A DNA stretch of 64,000 nucleotides, from positions 54,089 to 118,088 of the forward strand of contig LADT01000088.1 in assembly GCA_000961765.1 (NCBI GenBank), written 5' to 3'. Positions 44,986 to 53,884 of the stretch are shown piece by piece. Under the pieces are notes generated by a model. It was not told where the DNA came from. It saw nothing but the letters and a program-made list of their open reading frames with translations, and made no database searches. The position numbers and the translations under genes are program-made. Origin of the DNA: Clostridiaceae bacterium BRH_c20a (lineage in GTDB: Bacteria; Bacillota; Peptococcia; Peptococcales; BICA1-8). Positions within the stretch are counted from its first letter, which is position 1, and each line of letters begins with the position of its first letter.

Positions 44986-45972
44986 ATGGGCAGGGTTGAA
45001 GCTTATCGTCACTTAGGTATTAACTTAGATCTAGCTCTAGAAGCTCATGAAGCTATTAGAGGTGAGCAAGGAGGAGAAATACCAGGAGTTAGCCTTGATG
45101 AAGAATCTTTTGATATAGCTAATGTAAAAACTGTACAGGTATTAGATCAACGGGGCTCATCAATAATTGGTAAACCACCGGGCAAATATGTAACCATAGA
45201 ATCTGATGTCTTAAGAATTAATAATAAAGCTTACCATCAAGAACTTAGCCACATCTTGGCTCAGCAATTTAAAAAAATTTTACCATTTAAAAATTCTAAT
45301 GACAGTGTACTTATTGTAGGGTTAGGTAATTGGAATGCTACTCCGGATGCCTTAGGTCCTAAAGTAGTAGAAAAAAGTATGGCTACCAGACATCTCTATG
45401 GTAAAGTACCAGAAGAATTAACCAATGGCTTGCGTTCTGTTAGTGCTATAGCACCAGGCGTTTTAGGGATCACCGGTATTGAAACAGCAGAGATAATAAA
45501 AGGAATTGTAGAAAAAACTAATCCAAGTGTAATTATTGCTATTGATGCCCTTGCAGCAGGTGATGTTAGCAGAATAGGGGCAACAATCCAAATAGCTGAT
45601 ACCGGCATAAATCCAGGTTCTGGCGTTGGTAATAAAAGAGCCAGTCTTAATCAAGAATCTATGGGTATCCCAGTTATAGCTATAGGAGTACCGACAGTAG
45701 TCCATGCGGGTATTATTGCAAATGATATAATAGAAAGCTTTATACAACAAATGAAACAACGGCCTCCTCTAACGGAGTTAACTAAAGAACTTCATCCGCC
45801 GATGTTAAAAATGATTATTGACCAAGTTCTCCAGCCGTACAGTAATAGCTTAATGGTTACTCCTAAAGAAATAGATGACTTAATTGAAAATACCTCTAAA
45901 GTAATCGCCATGGCTTTAGCTGAAGCATTACATCCAGCAATGCCAGAAGAAGTTGCAAACTATTTACATTAA
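44986..45972 (+). CDS. gpr: germination protease GPR
   Basis: Degrades SASPs at germination. 328 residues with VKTVQVLDQRGSSIIGKPPG, the conserved VGLGNWNATPDALGPKVV and the IAIDALAAGDVSRIGATIQI block. The N-terminal LDLALEAHE resembles the autoprocessing site that converts zymogen to active enzyme in Bacillus. The strong ribosome site AAAGGAGGG precedes ATG. Three probable substrates are encoded just beyond it on the other strand. Confidence 0.97.
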   Translation: MGRVEAYRHLGINLDLALEAHEAIRGEQGGEIPGVSLDEESFDIANVKTVQVLDQRGSSIIGKPPGKYVTIESDVLRINNKAYHQELSHILAQQFKKILPFKNSNDSVLIVGLGNWNATPDALGPKVVEKSMATRHLYGKVPEELTNGLRSVSAIAPGVLGITGIETAEIIKGIVEKTNPSVIIAIDALAAGDVSRIGATIQIADTGINPGSGVGNKRASLNQESMGIPVIAIGVPTVVHAGIIANDIIESFIQQMKQRPPLTELTKELHPPMLKMIIDQVLQPYSNSLMVTPKEIDDLIENTSKVIAMALAEALHPAMPEEVANYLH

Positions 45973-45987
45973 TGGTAAATTACTTAT

Positions 45988-46019
45988 GATGACTCAGTTC
46001 GGCAAACTGGGTCATCTTT
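45988..46019 (+). terminator. terminator-like hairpin after gpr
   Basis: GATGACTCAGTT pairs with AACTGGGTCATC (one wobble), then TTTC. It is 15 bases after the gpr stop. Confidence 0.65.
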
Positions 46020-46099
46020 CTAACAAAATGCAGGAAGCAAGGTAAGCAGGAAAATAAAATTATTTTCTTGCTTCATGCTACCTGCATCATTCTTCTCTT

Positions 46100-46140
46100 A
46101 AATAAACAAGCAGATGCATAATACATCTGCTTGTTTATTT
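46100..46140 (-). terminator. terminator after the SASP gene
   Basis: Stem AATAAACAAGCAGATG / CATCTGCTTGTTTATT with a 7-base loop and T-rich ends in both directions. It can serve the minus-strand SASP gene and back up the gpr terminator. Confidence 0.8.
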
Positions 46141-46150
46141 AAATATATTA

Positions 46151-46363
46151 TTATTTTTGTTGTCCAGAAAGTTGTTGTTCGGCAAATTGGACCATCTTTC
46201 TAACCATATATCCACCAACATAACCGTTTTCACGGGAAGTTAATTGACCTTTGTCAGCAGTTTGGTAGTTTGTCATACCTAACTCACTGGCAACCTCATA
46301 CTTAAATTGATCAAGAAATGGTGCTGCACCTTGAACTGCAGGTTTATTAGTGTTACGAGGCAT
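46151..46363 (-). CDS. alpha/beta-type small acid-soluble spore protein
   Basis: A 70-residue DNA-coating spore protein. The start is ATG 46363 after TAGGAGGTG (MPRNTNKPAVQGAAP). The GPR site KYEVASELGM and the DNA-binding second helix ENGYVGGYMVRKMVQFAEQQ are present. It is nearly identical to the next gene over most of its length, so it is a tandem duplicate. Confidence 0.96.
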   Translation of the reverse strand: MPRNTNKPAVQGAAPFLDQFKYEVASELGMTNYQTADKGQLTSRENGYVGGYMVRKMVQFAEQQLSGQQK

Positions 46364-46404
46364 CTCAGTTTCACCTCCTATATACAAGCATTTATAATTT
46401 TAAC

Positions 46405-46623
46405 CTATTTAAGAGTACCACCATTCATTAGTTGCTGCTCAGCAAATTGAACCAGTTTCCTAGTCATATAACCACCAACATAGCCGTTTTCACGGGAAGT
46501 TAGTTGACCTTTGTCAACAGTTTGGTAGTTTGTCATACCTAATTCACTGGCAACCTCATATTTAAATTGGTCCAGGAAATTCTTAGCACCTGCAACTGCA
46601 GGCTTATTTGTACTTCTAGCCAC
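46405..46623 (-). CDS. alpha/beta-type small acid-soluble spore protein, tandem paralogue
   Basis: 72 residues, starting MARSTNKPAVAGAKNFLDQF, with KYEVASELG and ENGYVGGYMTRKLVQFAEQQ. Ribosome site GAGGAGGTG. It differs from the neighbouring copy mainly at both ends. Both should be made in the forespore, but no sigma-G promoter was identified with confidence. Confidence 0.96.
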   Translation of the reverse strand: MARSTNKPAVAGAKNFLDQFKYEVASELGMTNYQTVDKGQLTSRENGYVGGYMTRKLVQFAEQQLMNGGTLK

Positions 46624-46690
46624 TTCTGTTTCACCTCCTCTGCGTTTAAGTATTACTAGTTTGTGTTTTTCAGAATTTTTTATCCTAGTA

Positions 46691-46831
46691 TTATTTACCT
46701 GTTTTGTTTGGAATTGTCTCTTTATTTTGTTTTATTTTTTTATTTTTAGATACTTGCTGCAAACCCATTTCTTGGGAAATTTCATATTTAAATTTATTTA
46801 GATTTATCTTTTCAGCTCTTTTTTTTGGCAT
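46691..46831 (-). CDS. 46-residue short SASP-like protein
   Basis: A very short gene with an excellent ribosome site (AAAGGAGGTG, 6 bases before ATG). The product starts MPKKRAEKINLNKFKYEISQ and continues EMGLQQVSKNKK, so it keeps the first helix and GPR site (FKYEISQEMG) of alpha/beta SASPs. The second DNA-binding helix is replaced by a short Lys/Asn-rich tail. It is either a truncated third paralogue or a short SASP subtype. Confidence 0.75.
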   Translation of the reverse strand: MPKKRAEKINLNKFKYEISQEMGLQQVSKNKKIKQNKETIPNKTGK

Positions 46832-46902
46832 TTAAAACACCTCCTTTAGATTAGTTTGTAATTTTTCTAGAAATTAATGCTAGAAAAATCAGGCACTAAA
46901 CA

Positions 46903-47010
46903 ATATGGTTGATTGTTGCTGTGTAATCCTTAGGAAGGTACGACCGAAGGAGCTGAATCTTCAGTACGTAAGATCCTTCGCTGTCGCTCGGATGACGGGG
47001 ATGCTGTCGT
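46903..47010. mobile_element. MITE-like dispersed element, copy 3 (diverged)
   Basis: It carries GGTTGATTGTTGCTGTGT, a diverged form of the CCTGAGGGAGGAACGACCGA core, and TACGTAAGATCCTTCGCTGT followed by CGCTCGGATGAC, as in copies 1, 2 and 4. The two halves are partly complementary. It lies between the SASP genes and the recG terminator. Confidence 0.75.
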
Positions 47011-47024
47011 TTATAGTACAAAAT

Positions 47025-47051
47025 AAAACACCTGTTTTCACAGGTGTTTTT
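47025..47051 (-). terminator. terminator after recG
   Basis: Stem AAAACACCTG / CAGGTGTTTT with loop TGAAAA on the minus strand, T-rich at the end. It is 18 bases after the recG stop. Confidence 0.8.
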
Positions 47052-47068
47052 AATAATAATGGTTATTA

Positions 47069-49123
47069 TTAAGAGCTGGAATGTTTATAAAATTTTATTT
47101 GCATAGCTTCTTTTAATTTTTGATACTTTGGTATATCCAAACCTTCATTTAATATTTGTTCAGCCAGGTTTTTTGCTTCTTCTAATATTAGTCTGTCTTC
47201 AACCAAGTCTGCAATCTTCAAATCAGGAAGACCGTGCTGTCTGGTGCCGAAAATTTCGCCGGGTCCCCTGATTTTCAAGTCCTGTTCAGCGATATAAAAC
47301 CCATCACCGCTCTGGGTCATAACTTCCATCCTGGCTTTTCCTTCCTCAGTCTTTGGGTCAGATATTAATATACAGTAGGCCTGTTTATCTCCCCGACCTA
47401 CTCTGCCCCGTAATTGATGCAGCTGAGCAAGACCAAATCTTTCGGCATTCTCTACCACTATTACCGTAGCATTAGGTACATTTACTCCTACTTCAATTAC
47501 TGTAGTAGTAACTAAAATGGCTATCTTACCAGTCCGTAATCGAGCCATTACCTGTTCTTTTTCTTCCAACCCCATCCTGCCATGCAAAATACCAATTTCA
47601 AACTGTGGGAAGATATTTGTTTTTAAATTTTCCGCCAACCTTAGAGCATCTTCTAAATCAAGCTTCTCCGACTCCTCAATTAGAGGACAGACGATATAGA
47701 CCTGCTGTCCATTTTTGATTTCTCTATTAATTAGATTATAGACCTTCTGGCGCATGTTTTCCATTATATGGTATGTTTTTACCGGTTGTCTGCCAGGAGG
47801 CAATTCATCGATAACAGATAGATCCATATCACCATATAATGTTAAAGCTAGGGACCTAGGTATAGGAGTAGCGGTCATTACTAAAACATCAGGGTTTAAG
47901 CCTTTTTCTTGTAAAGCTAAGCGCTGTTTAACCCCAAATCGATGTTGCTCATCTATAACTACTAAACCTAAATTACGGAAAATAACCTCATCTTGAATTA
48001 ATGCGTGGGTACCTATTACTAATTTTATATCGCCTTGTAATATATGATAAAGTTTTTTTCTTTTCTCACTTAGTGTGAGACTGCCCGTTAGTAAAACGGG
48101 ATCAATACCCAAGGGCTTTAGCATTTCCTTTAAGCTTAAATAATGCTGCTCAGCTAAAATCTCAGTAGGTGCCATTAAAGCACCTTGGTATCCGCCGGCA
48201 AGAGCTTTAACTAAAGACCAAGCGGCTATAATAGTTTTTCCTGACCCAACATCACCTTGAACGAGACGGCTCATAACTATCTCTTCTTCCATATCCTTCC
48301 CAATTTCCGACACTACTCGAACTTGAGCCTGGGTTAAAGAAAACGGAATACTGTTAAGTAGACTATCTGTTAACTTTTTTTCTTTGGTATGACTAATACC
48401 AACCATATTTATTAGCTGCTTTTTTAGGTTTTTTATACCAAGCTGTAAAAGGAGCAGTTCTTCAAAAACCAATCGATAACGGGCCCTTTTTAATAACTGC
48501 CAATTGCTCGGGAAATGTATTTCTTTAATAGCTTCCTCTAGCTTCAACAAATCATATTTGTTAATTATTTCCTCGGGAATAGTTTCTGTAACATTAAGCA
48601 GGTACTTTTCCAAAATGTTATAAATAACATCCCTCAAAAACTTGGAAGAAATTTGTTCTGAGCCAGAATATACTGGTACAATTCTGGCAGTATGCAGCTG
48701 TTTCCCATCAGGATCATATGCTTCATAATCGCTTACCACGATTTGTTTTTCATAACGGAAATCAACTTTTCCGGTAACAATCACTTGCATACCCGGCTTC
48801 AATTTATTTTTTAGGAAAGTCTGATTAAACCAAACAGCAGCTATACTCTGCGAGTTATTGTGCAAAATCACTTTTAAAATACTGACATATTTTTTTGGCC
48901 GTAAGATTTCCACTTTACTTATAGTTCCCAGAATAGTTTCTACATTTCCATTTATCAATTGACTAAAAGGCTTTAATTGTGATCTATCCTCATACCTACG
49001 GGGAATGTATGAAAGGAAATCTTCAATGCTCTTTAAGCCCAGCTTCGCTAAATCTTCCTGCCTCTTTTTACCTATACCAGGGAGGCTTAGAATATCTCTT
49101 GTTTTTTGTTCTCCATTTAACAT
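47069..49123 (-). CDS. recG: ATP-dependent DNA helicase RecG
   Basis: Remodels stalled forks and Holliday junctions. 684 residues: N-terminal wedge/OB region (about 60-160, PRRYEDRSQLKPF), Walker A GDVGSGKTIIAAWSL, DEQHRFGVKQR, TATPIPRSLALTLYGDMDLS, and the C-terminal helicase lobe with TTVIEVGVNVPNA and QLRGRVGRG. Complete. Upstream is the small DUF1858 gene, 26 bases away. Confidence 0.98.
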   Translation of the reverse strand: MLNGEQKTRDILSLPGIGKKRQEDLAKLGLKSIEDFLSYIPRRYEDRSQLKPFSQLINGNVETILGTISKVEILRPKKYVSILKVILHNNSQSIAAVWFNQTFLKNKLKPGMQVIVTGKVDFRYEKQIVVSDYEAYDPDGKQLHTARIVPVYSGSEQISSKFLRDVIYNILEKYLLNVTETIPEEIINKYDLLKLEEAIKEIHFPSNWQLLKRARYRLVFEELLLLQLGIKNLKKQLINMVGISHTKEKKLTDSLLNSIPFSLTQAQVRVVSEIGKDMEEEIVMSRLVQGDVGSGKTIIAAWSLVKALAGGYQGALMAPTEILAEQHYLSLKEMLKPLGIDPVLLTGSLTLSEKRKKLYHILQGDIKLVIGTHALIQDEVIFRNLGLVVIDEQHRFGVKQRLALQEKGLNPDVLVMTATPIPRSLALTLYGDMDLSVIDELPPGRQPVKTYHIMENMRQKVYNLINREIKNGQQVYIVCPLIEESEKLDLEDALRLAENLKTNIFPQFEIGILHGRMGLEEKEQVMARLRTGKIAILVTTTVIEVGVNVPNATVIVVENAERFGLAQLHQLRGRVGRGDKQAYCILISDPKTEEGKARMEVMTQSGDGFYIAEQDLKIRGPGEIFGTRQHGLPDLKIADLVEDRLILEEAKNLAEQILNEGLDIPKYQKLKEAMQIKFYKHSSS

Positions 49124-49149
49124 TTTTTTCTCCTAAATACTTTATATAG

Positions 49150-49356
49150 TTAAACACCATTATTTTCTTTTATAATAGAATTCAATTGACTTAATACTTC
49201 TTCTAGTTTTAGGCCGTGGGCTTTAATACCCTGTTCTAAGGTTTCTGTAGAGGCTCCCATACAAAGAGAACACGCCATACCTACTTCTCTTAATATATCG
49301 GCTGTTTGCGGATAGGCTTGCAGTAGTTCTGTTATTGACATATCCTTATTTATCAT
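49150..49356 (-). CDS. DUF1858 domain protein
   Basis: A 68-residue protein of the DUF1858 type: MINKDMSITELLQAYPQTAD, then MACSLCMGASTETLEQGIKA. The CxxC pair in a conserved position may bind a metal or cluster. It often accompanies redox or hybrid-cluster proteins, but here it precedes recG. The function is unknown. Confidence 0.88.
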   Translation of the reverse strand: MINKDMSITELLQAYPQTADILREVGMACSLCMGASTETLEQGIKAHGLKLEEVLSQLNSIIKENNGV

Positions 49357-49510
49357 TTCAAACCACTCTCCCTTATTTTTATAGAAGTGACTGGTGACTG
49401 GGATGATTAGTAACTTTTTTTAGCTTATTGTTTTATACTAAAGTCTATTCTTTATTGTTCCTGTTTTCTCCTTTAAGATAAGGTTAAATATATTTCAATA
49501 GCTAGCTAAA

Positions 49511-49545
49511 ATAAGGAAGGATGACCCTCGGTCATCCTTCCTTAT
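49511..49545 (-). terminator. terminator after the Na+ pump beta subunit gene
   Basis: Perfect 15-base stem ATAAGGAAGGATGAC / GTCATCCTTCCTTAT with a 5-base loop, followed by TTTT on the minus strand. It closes the methylmalonyl-CoA decarboxylase operon. Confidence 0.82.
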
Positions 49546-49572
49546 ATACATTTAGTATTCATTTAATATTAT

Positions 49573-50748
49573 TTAACTTCCAAATAAGGATAAAAGAGCA
49601 CCAGCTGCCACAGCAGAACCGATAACACCGGCGACATTAGGTCCCATGGCATGCATTAATAAGAAATTGCGGGGATTTTCTTGCTGCCCAACTACTTGAG
49701 AAACCCTGGCAGCCATAGGAACAGCAGACACTCCAGCAGAACCAATTAAAGGATTGACTTTTCCACCGGTTAAGTTATACATAAGTCGGCCTAATAGCGT
49801 TCCTGCAGCTGTTCCAATAGCGAAGGCTACCAAGCCCATTACAATTATCTTAAGAGTTGCATCTGTTAAAAATTCTGATGCTGTTGCAGTAGCCCCTACT
49901 GTAGTACCTAAAGCTATAGTTACAATATTTATTAAGGCATTTTGGGCAGTATCATTTAAACGTTCTACCACGCCTGACTCTCTAAAAAGATTCCCCAGCA
50001 TAAGCATACCAATTAATGGTGCAGCAGTTGGTAAGAATAAAACGCAAACTATGGTAACCATAATAGGGAAAACAATTTTCTCAACCTTGGAAACAGGTCG
50101 TAACTGTTCCATAACTACCTGACGTTGTTTTTTAGTAGTCAGAGCCTTCATAATGGGAGGCTGGATAATAGGTACCAAGGCCATATAAGAATAAGCAGCA
50201 ACAGCTATAGGCCCTAAAAGGTGGGGCGCTAGTTTACTTGTTACATAAATAGCTGTTGGGCCATCAGCTCCACCGATTATACCTATAGAAGAGGCTTCTT
50301 GGGGAGTAAAACCTAAAAAAAGTGCAGCGATAAAAGTTGTGAATATACCGAATTGGGCAGCCGCACCTAAAAGTAATGTTTTCGGGTTAGCAATTAAGGG
50401 CCCAAAATCGGTCATTGCCCCTACACCTAAGAAGATAAGTGGCGGATAAATTCCTAGCTTTACGCCCAGGTATAGGTAATAAAGAAGTCCACCTGGCTGT
50501 AATAACTTATGAGGATCATTTGGGTCATAGACGGGTGGATTCATAATCCCGGTTCCCGGAAAGTTAGTTAACAGCATTCCAAAGGCTATTGGTAATAAAA
50601 GTAATGGTTCGTATTTCTTAACAATGGCCAAATATAATAGAATAAAGGAAATAATTATCATAATTATTTGACCAATACTGATAGTCAGAAAACCTGTATT
50701 TTTTATAAGCTGCATAAGAGCGTTACCCAGGTTCATTTGGTAGTCCAT
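49573..50748 (-). CDS. mmdB: Na+-translocating methylmalonyl-CoA decarboxylase beta subunit
   Basis: Membrane subunit (391 residues, about ten helices) that decarboxylates carboxybiotin and exports Na+. The OadB/MmdB/GcdB hallmark [20 protein letters not shown] and the DFGPLIANP segment with its Asp are present, as is [16 protein letters not shown]. Oxaloacetate and glutaconyl-CoA pumps share this subunit. The neighbouring mutase and epimerase genes support methylmalonyl-CoA. A 225-base gap filled by hexamer repeats separates it from the biotin carrier gene. Confidence 0.94.
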   Translation of the reverse strand: MDYQMNLGNALMQLIKNTGFLTISIGQIIMIIISFILLYLAIVKKYEPLLLLPIAFGMLLTNFPGTGIMNPPVYDPNDPHKLLQPGGLLYYLYLGVKLGIYPPLIFLGVGAMTDFGPLIANPKTLLLGAAAQFGIFTTFIAALFLGFTPQEASSIGIIGGADGPTAIYVTSKLAPHLLGPIAVAAYSYMALVPIIQPPIMKALTTKKQRQVVMEQLRPVSKVEKIVFPIMVTIVCVLFLPTAAPLIGMLMLGNLFRESGVVERLNDTAQNALINIVTIALGTTVGATATASEFLTDATLKIIVMGLVAFAIGTAAGTLLGRLMYNLTGGKVNPLIGSAGVSAVPMAARVSQVVGQQENPRNFLLMHAMGPNVAGVIGSAVAAGALLSLFGS

Positions 50749-50811
50749 TGAGCTAGTTCAACTCCTCTCTCTGCTTTAAACACATTATTAATTACTGATA
50801 ACAGTAATTAA

Positions 50812-50958
50812 TAGGTTAAGGTTTCGCTTCACTAGGTTGAGGTTGAGAAAACATTTTAAAAGACATTTTCTTCTTAACCTTAACCTTAACCTTAACCTTA
50901 GCCTTAGCCTTAGCCTTAGCCTTAGCCTTAGCCTTAACCTTAGCCTTAGCCTTAACCT
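50812..50958. repeat. inverted hexamer arrays inside the mmd operon
   Basis: Left GGTTAAGGTTTCGCTTCACT followed by GGTTGAGGTTGAG (50812-50847), right about 14 units of TTAACC/TTAGCC (50873-50958). Because the unit is six bases, one minus-strand frame stays open and would read (Leu-Arg)n, which is not a real protein. A small hairpin ATTACTG/CAGTAAT lies just below at 50792-50809. Confidence 0.9.
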
Positions 50959-50972
50959 GTCCCGGAGGGACA

Positions 50973-51368
50973 TTACCCAATTATAAACAATACATCACCA
51001 GGATTAACGGCAGTTCCTTCTTTGGCCGCAATTTGCTGAACAGTCCCATCTAGAGGAGCGGTAATTTCGTTTTCCATTTTCATCGCCTCTAAAATCATAA
51101 CCACTTCGCCATTTTTAACCTGTGTTCCCTCACCTTTTATAACTTTAAATACTTTGCCTGGCATTGGAGCTGTTACAGACTCTCCACCAGTTACCGGAGC
51201 TTGAGCTTTAGGTTGTGCTGCCGGCTCGTTTGGAGCGGCGGCTGGAACGCTAGCCTTAGGTGCACTAATTGGTGCCATCTTAGCTGGAGCTGAAACACCC
51301 CCCACCTCTTCTACTTCCACTTCATAGGTTTTTCCATTAACAGTTATGTTAAACTTTCTCATCTTCAT
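50973..51368 (-). CDS. mmdC: biotin carboxyl carrier subunit of methylmalonyl-CoA decarboxylase
   Basis: A 131-residue swinging-arm protein. The biotinylation site Lys is in VMILEAMKMENEITAPLDG. An N-terminal KFNITVNGKTYEVEVEE domain and an Ala/Pro-rich flexible linker (about 30-65) come first. BirA, encoded at 57164-58153, would attach biotin. Standard order mmdA-mmdD-mmdC-mmdB. Confidence 0.94.
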   Translation of the reverse strand: MKMRKFNITVNGKTYEVEVEEVGGVSAPAKMAPISAPKASVPAAAPNEPAAQPKAQAPVTGGESVTAPMPGKVFKVIKGEGTQVKNGEVVMILEAMKMENEITAPLDGTVQQIAAKEGTAVNPGDVLFIIG

Positions 51369-51388
51369 TCTCCTTCCAATCTGCTTTA

Positions 51389-51733
51389 TTATAATTTACG
51401 CATATTCATAGCTTCAGTACGACCTCTTTGAGCCCAAGCCGAACCGTTTGTTCCGGAAATACGAGTAATAGTTTTGATAACAACCTGATGCCCACAGGCG
51501 GCTATAGCTGCCGCAATTACTGCCGCAATTTCATCAGCATCATCACTTTTTACTATTCCAACAGCCGGTGGCTGTTCTTTATTTGAGTTATCTGCTATTT
51601 TCGTTTCTTCTTTCTTTTTGGGCTTTGGTGCTAGGAAACTGGATTGGACCTGAATCAAAAACATCAAAATTAATAAAGCAACAAAGACTGTACCCATTCC
51701 TAAAAAAGCAACTTTTAAGCCATATGTTAACAT
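51389..51733 (-). CDS. mmdD: OadG/MmdD-type small membrane subunit
   Basis: 114 residues with one N-terminal helix (about 5-30, VAFLGMGTVFVALLILMFLI), a charged linker and a C-terminal AAVIAAAIAACGHQVVIKTI segment seen in OadG_beta-type proteins. It assembles the decarboxylase complex. Sequence is poorly conserved in this family, so context carries weight. Confidence 0.88.
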   Translation of the reverse strand: MLTYGLKVAFLGMGTVFVALLILMFLIQVQSSFLAPKPKKKEETKIADNSNKEQPPAVGIVKSDDADEIAAVIAAAIAACGHQVVIKTITRISGTNGSAWAQRGRTEAMNMRKL

Positions 51734-51781
51734 CCCGCAATGCCCTCCCTTTAACGTAAGTAATTTTTCGGGTATCGTGCC

Positions 51782-51840
51782 CAGTGCCCAGTGCCCAGTG
51801 CCCAGTGCCCTGTTAACCTTAACCTCAACCTTAGCCTTAA
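51782..51840. repeat. heptamer plus hexamer arrays between mmdA and mmdD
   Basis: Four perfect CAGTGCC units (51782-51810) followed by TTAACC/TCAACC/TTAGCC hexamers (about 51813-51838). Both repeat types of the genome meet here within an operon. Confidence 0.9.
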
Positions 51841-51859
51841 AACTGACTTAGTCAGTTTT
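51839..51859 (-). terminator. hairpin at the end of mmdA
   Basis: Perfect 10-base stem AAAACTGACT / AGTCAGTTTT around one base, overlapping the stop codon. It may be a partial terminator or an mRNA-stabilising hairpin, since mmdD lies downstream. Confidence 0.6.
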
Positions 51860-53408
51860 ACAACGGAATATTGCCATGTTTTTTGGCAGGGCGGGTTTCC
51901 CGTTTTGTAGCCAGCATTTCAAAAGCATTAATTAAAACTGGTCTTGTTACAGCTGGCTCGATAACCATATCCACATAACCTCTTTCAGCTGCAACATAAG
52001 GTGTGGCAAAACGTTCTTCATACTGTTTGATTATCTCATTCCGTTTGGCTTCCTTATCTTGAGCAGCTTCTATATCCTTACGGAATATGATGTTTGCAGC
52101 ACCACTGGCACCCATAACCGCAATCTCAGCAGTCGGCCAGGCAATTACCTGGTCACCTCCAAGGTGGCGTGAAGACATTGCGATATATGCTCCCCCATAA
52201 GCTTTTCTAGTAATTAAAGTAACTTTGGGTACAGTTGCTTCTGAATAAGCATAAAGCATTTTAGCTCCGTGACGAATTATACCGCCAAATTCCTGGTTGA
52301 CCCCAGGTAGAAAGCCAGGAACATCTACTACTGTTAATATTGGGATATTGAAGGCATCACAGAAACGGATAAATCTTGCTGATTTATCACTAGCATTAAT
52401 ATCCAAGCAACCAGCCATATATTTGGGTTGGTTAGCTATAACTCCTATACTTTTCCCATTTAGCCGGATAAAAGCGGTAACAATATTCTGGGCATAATAA
52501 GGCTGCACTTCAAAAATTTCGCCATTATCAGCAACTTTTATAACTACGTCTTTAATGTCATAAGGAGCATTAGGGTTATCAGGTATAATATCATTTAGAG
52601 TTTCATCCCGACGTTCAGGATCATCACCGGTATCAAAGACTGGGGCTTCCTCCAAGTTGTTGTTGGGAATATAGCTTAGCAAAGCCCGGATTTGAAGTAT
52701 GCATTCTTCTTCGTTTTCTGCAGCGAAGTGAGCAACTCCACTAACACTGTTATGGGTCATGGCTCCGCCTAGCTTCTCAGCACTTACCTCTTCTCCCGTA
52801 ACCGCCTTAATAACCTGCGGCCCGGTAATAAACATCTGAGAAGTATTTTTAACCATAAATACAAAATCGGTAATAGCTGGTGAATATACAGCTCCCCCTG
52901 CGCAGGGTCCCATAATTACAGAAAGTTGGGGTATTACACCTGAAGAAATTGTATTTCGATAGAAAATATCACCATAGCCACTAAGAGCATCTATTGCTTC
53001 TTGGATTCGGGCTCCACCAGAGTCATTTATACCAATACAGGGCGCACCCATTTTTAATGCTAAGTCTAATACTTTACAGATTTTCTTGGCATGCATTTCT
53101 CCTAAAGAGCCGCCTACCACTGTAAAGTCCTGAGCAAAAGCATAAACTAATCTCCCGTCAATAGTACCATAACCGGTAACTACACCTTCAGCTGGCGTAA
53201 AAGTATTTTCCATACCAAAATTAACACAGCGGTGTGTAACAAACTTATCCAGCTCTGTGAAAGAGCCTTCATCAAAAAGCAGTGTTAAGCGCTCCCGGGC
53301 TGTATATTTTCCCCGCTCATGCTGTTTCTCTATGGCCTTAGCACCACCACCTAACTCAATCTCTTGACTTCTTAACCTCAGTTCTTCTAATTTTGCTCGA
53401 GTACTCAT
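51858..53408 (-). CDS. mmdA: methylmalonyl-CoA decarboxylase alpha subunit (carboxyltransferase)
   Basis: Transfers the carboxyl group of methylmalonyl-CoA to biotin. 516 residues in two crotonase-like halves. ARERLTLLFDEGSFTELD, GGSLGEMHAKKICKVLDLAL, NDSGGARIQEAIDALSGYGD, GPCAGGAVYSPAITDF and DVPGFLPGVNQEFGGIIRHG are propionyl-CoA carboxylase beta-type signatures. With no biotin carboxylase gene nearby, the direction is decarboxylation linked to Na+ export. Confidence 0.95.
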   Translation of the reverse strand: MSTRAKLEELRLRSQEIELGGGAKAIEKQHERGKYTARERLTLLFDEGSFTELDKFVTHRCVNFGMENTFTPAEGVVTGYGTIDGRLVYAFAQDFTVVGGSLGEMHAKKICKVLDLALKMGAPCIGINDSGGARIQEAIDALSGYGDIFYRNTISSGVIPQLSVIMGPCAGGAVYSPAITDFVFMVKNTSQMFITGPQVIKAVTGEEVSAEKLGGAMTHNSVSGVAHFAAENEEECILQIRALLSYIPNNNLEEAPVFDTGDDPERRDETLNDIIPDNPNAPYDIKDVVIKVADNGEIFEVQPYYAQNIVTAFIRLNGKSIGVIANQPKYMAGCLDINASDKSARFIRFCDAFNIPILTVVDVPGFLPGVNQEFGGIIRHGAKMLYAYSEATVPKVTLITRKAYGGAYIAMSSRHLGGDQVIAWPTAEIAVMGASGAANIIFRKDIEAAQDKEAKRNEIIKQYEERFATPYVAAERGYVDMVIEPAVTRPVLINAFEMLATKRETRPAKKHGNIPL

Positions 53409-53445
53409 GTTTTGAAACTCCCCTCACTTCTTTCTAAAATATAAT

Positions 53446-53850
53446 CTATGATCTTTCAGATAACTCTAAAAGAATTCCTTTTGTAGCTTTCGGATGAAGG
53501 AAGGCTATCTTAGCCCCACCGGCACCATAACGGGGTTTTTCATCTATCAGACGCATACCTTGTTCTTTTAGGTATTCTAATGCTTCTTCAATGTTTTCAA
53601 CTTGTAGAGCAATATGCTGAATACCCTCGCCATTTTTTTCAATAAACCTTGCTATTGGTCCCTCAGGTGATGTCGATTCCAATAATTCCAGTTCACTATC
53701 ACCACAAGGCAGAAAAGCAACTTTAACTTTTTGTTCTTCCACTATTTCAATTCCCTGACATTTAAGACCCAAGACATCAGTATAAAAACTTAGACTATCA
53801 TCTAAATTATTTACAGCAATACCAATATGGTCTATTTTTAAAACCTTCAT
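53446..53850 (-). CDS. mce: methylmalonyl-CoA epimerase
   Basis: A 134-residue metalloenzyme of the glyoxalase fold that interconverts (R)- and (S)-methylmalonyl-CoA. DHIGIAVNNLDDSLSFYTDV, GEGIQHIALQVENIEEALEY and KGILLELSE contain the metal ligands (His, His, Glu). It links the mutase to the decarboxylase, both encoded beside it. Confidence 0.97.
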   Translation of the reverse strand: MKVLKIDHIGIAVNNLDDSLSFYTDVLGLKCQGIEIVEEQKVKVAFLPCGDSELELLESTSPEGPIARFIEKNGEGIQHIALQVENIEEALEYLKEQGMRLIDEKPRYGAGGAKIAFLHPKATKGILLELSERS

Positions 53851-53884
53851 CCATTTTACCCTCCTTTGACTAAATTTACCAAAT

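Noticed and set aside
50788..50973. Minus-strand frame reading (Leu-Arg)n
   Set aside because: It is only the six-base TTAGCC/TTAACC array read in frame; no ribosome site or homology.
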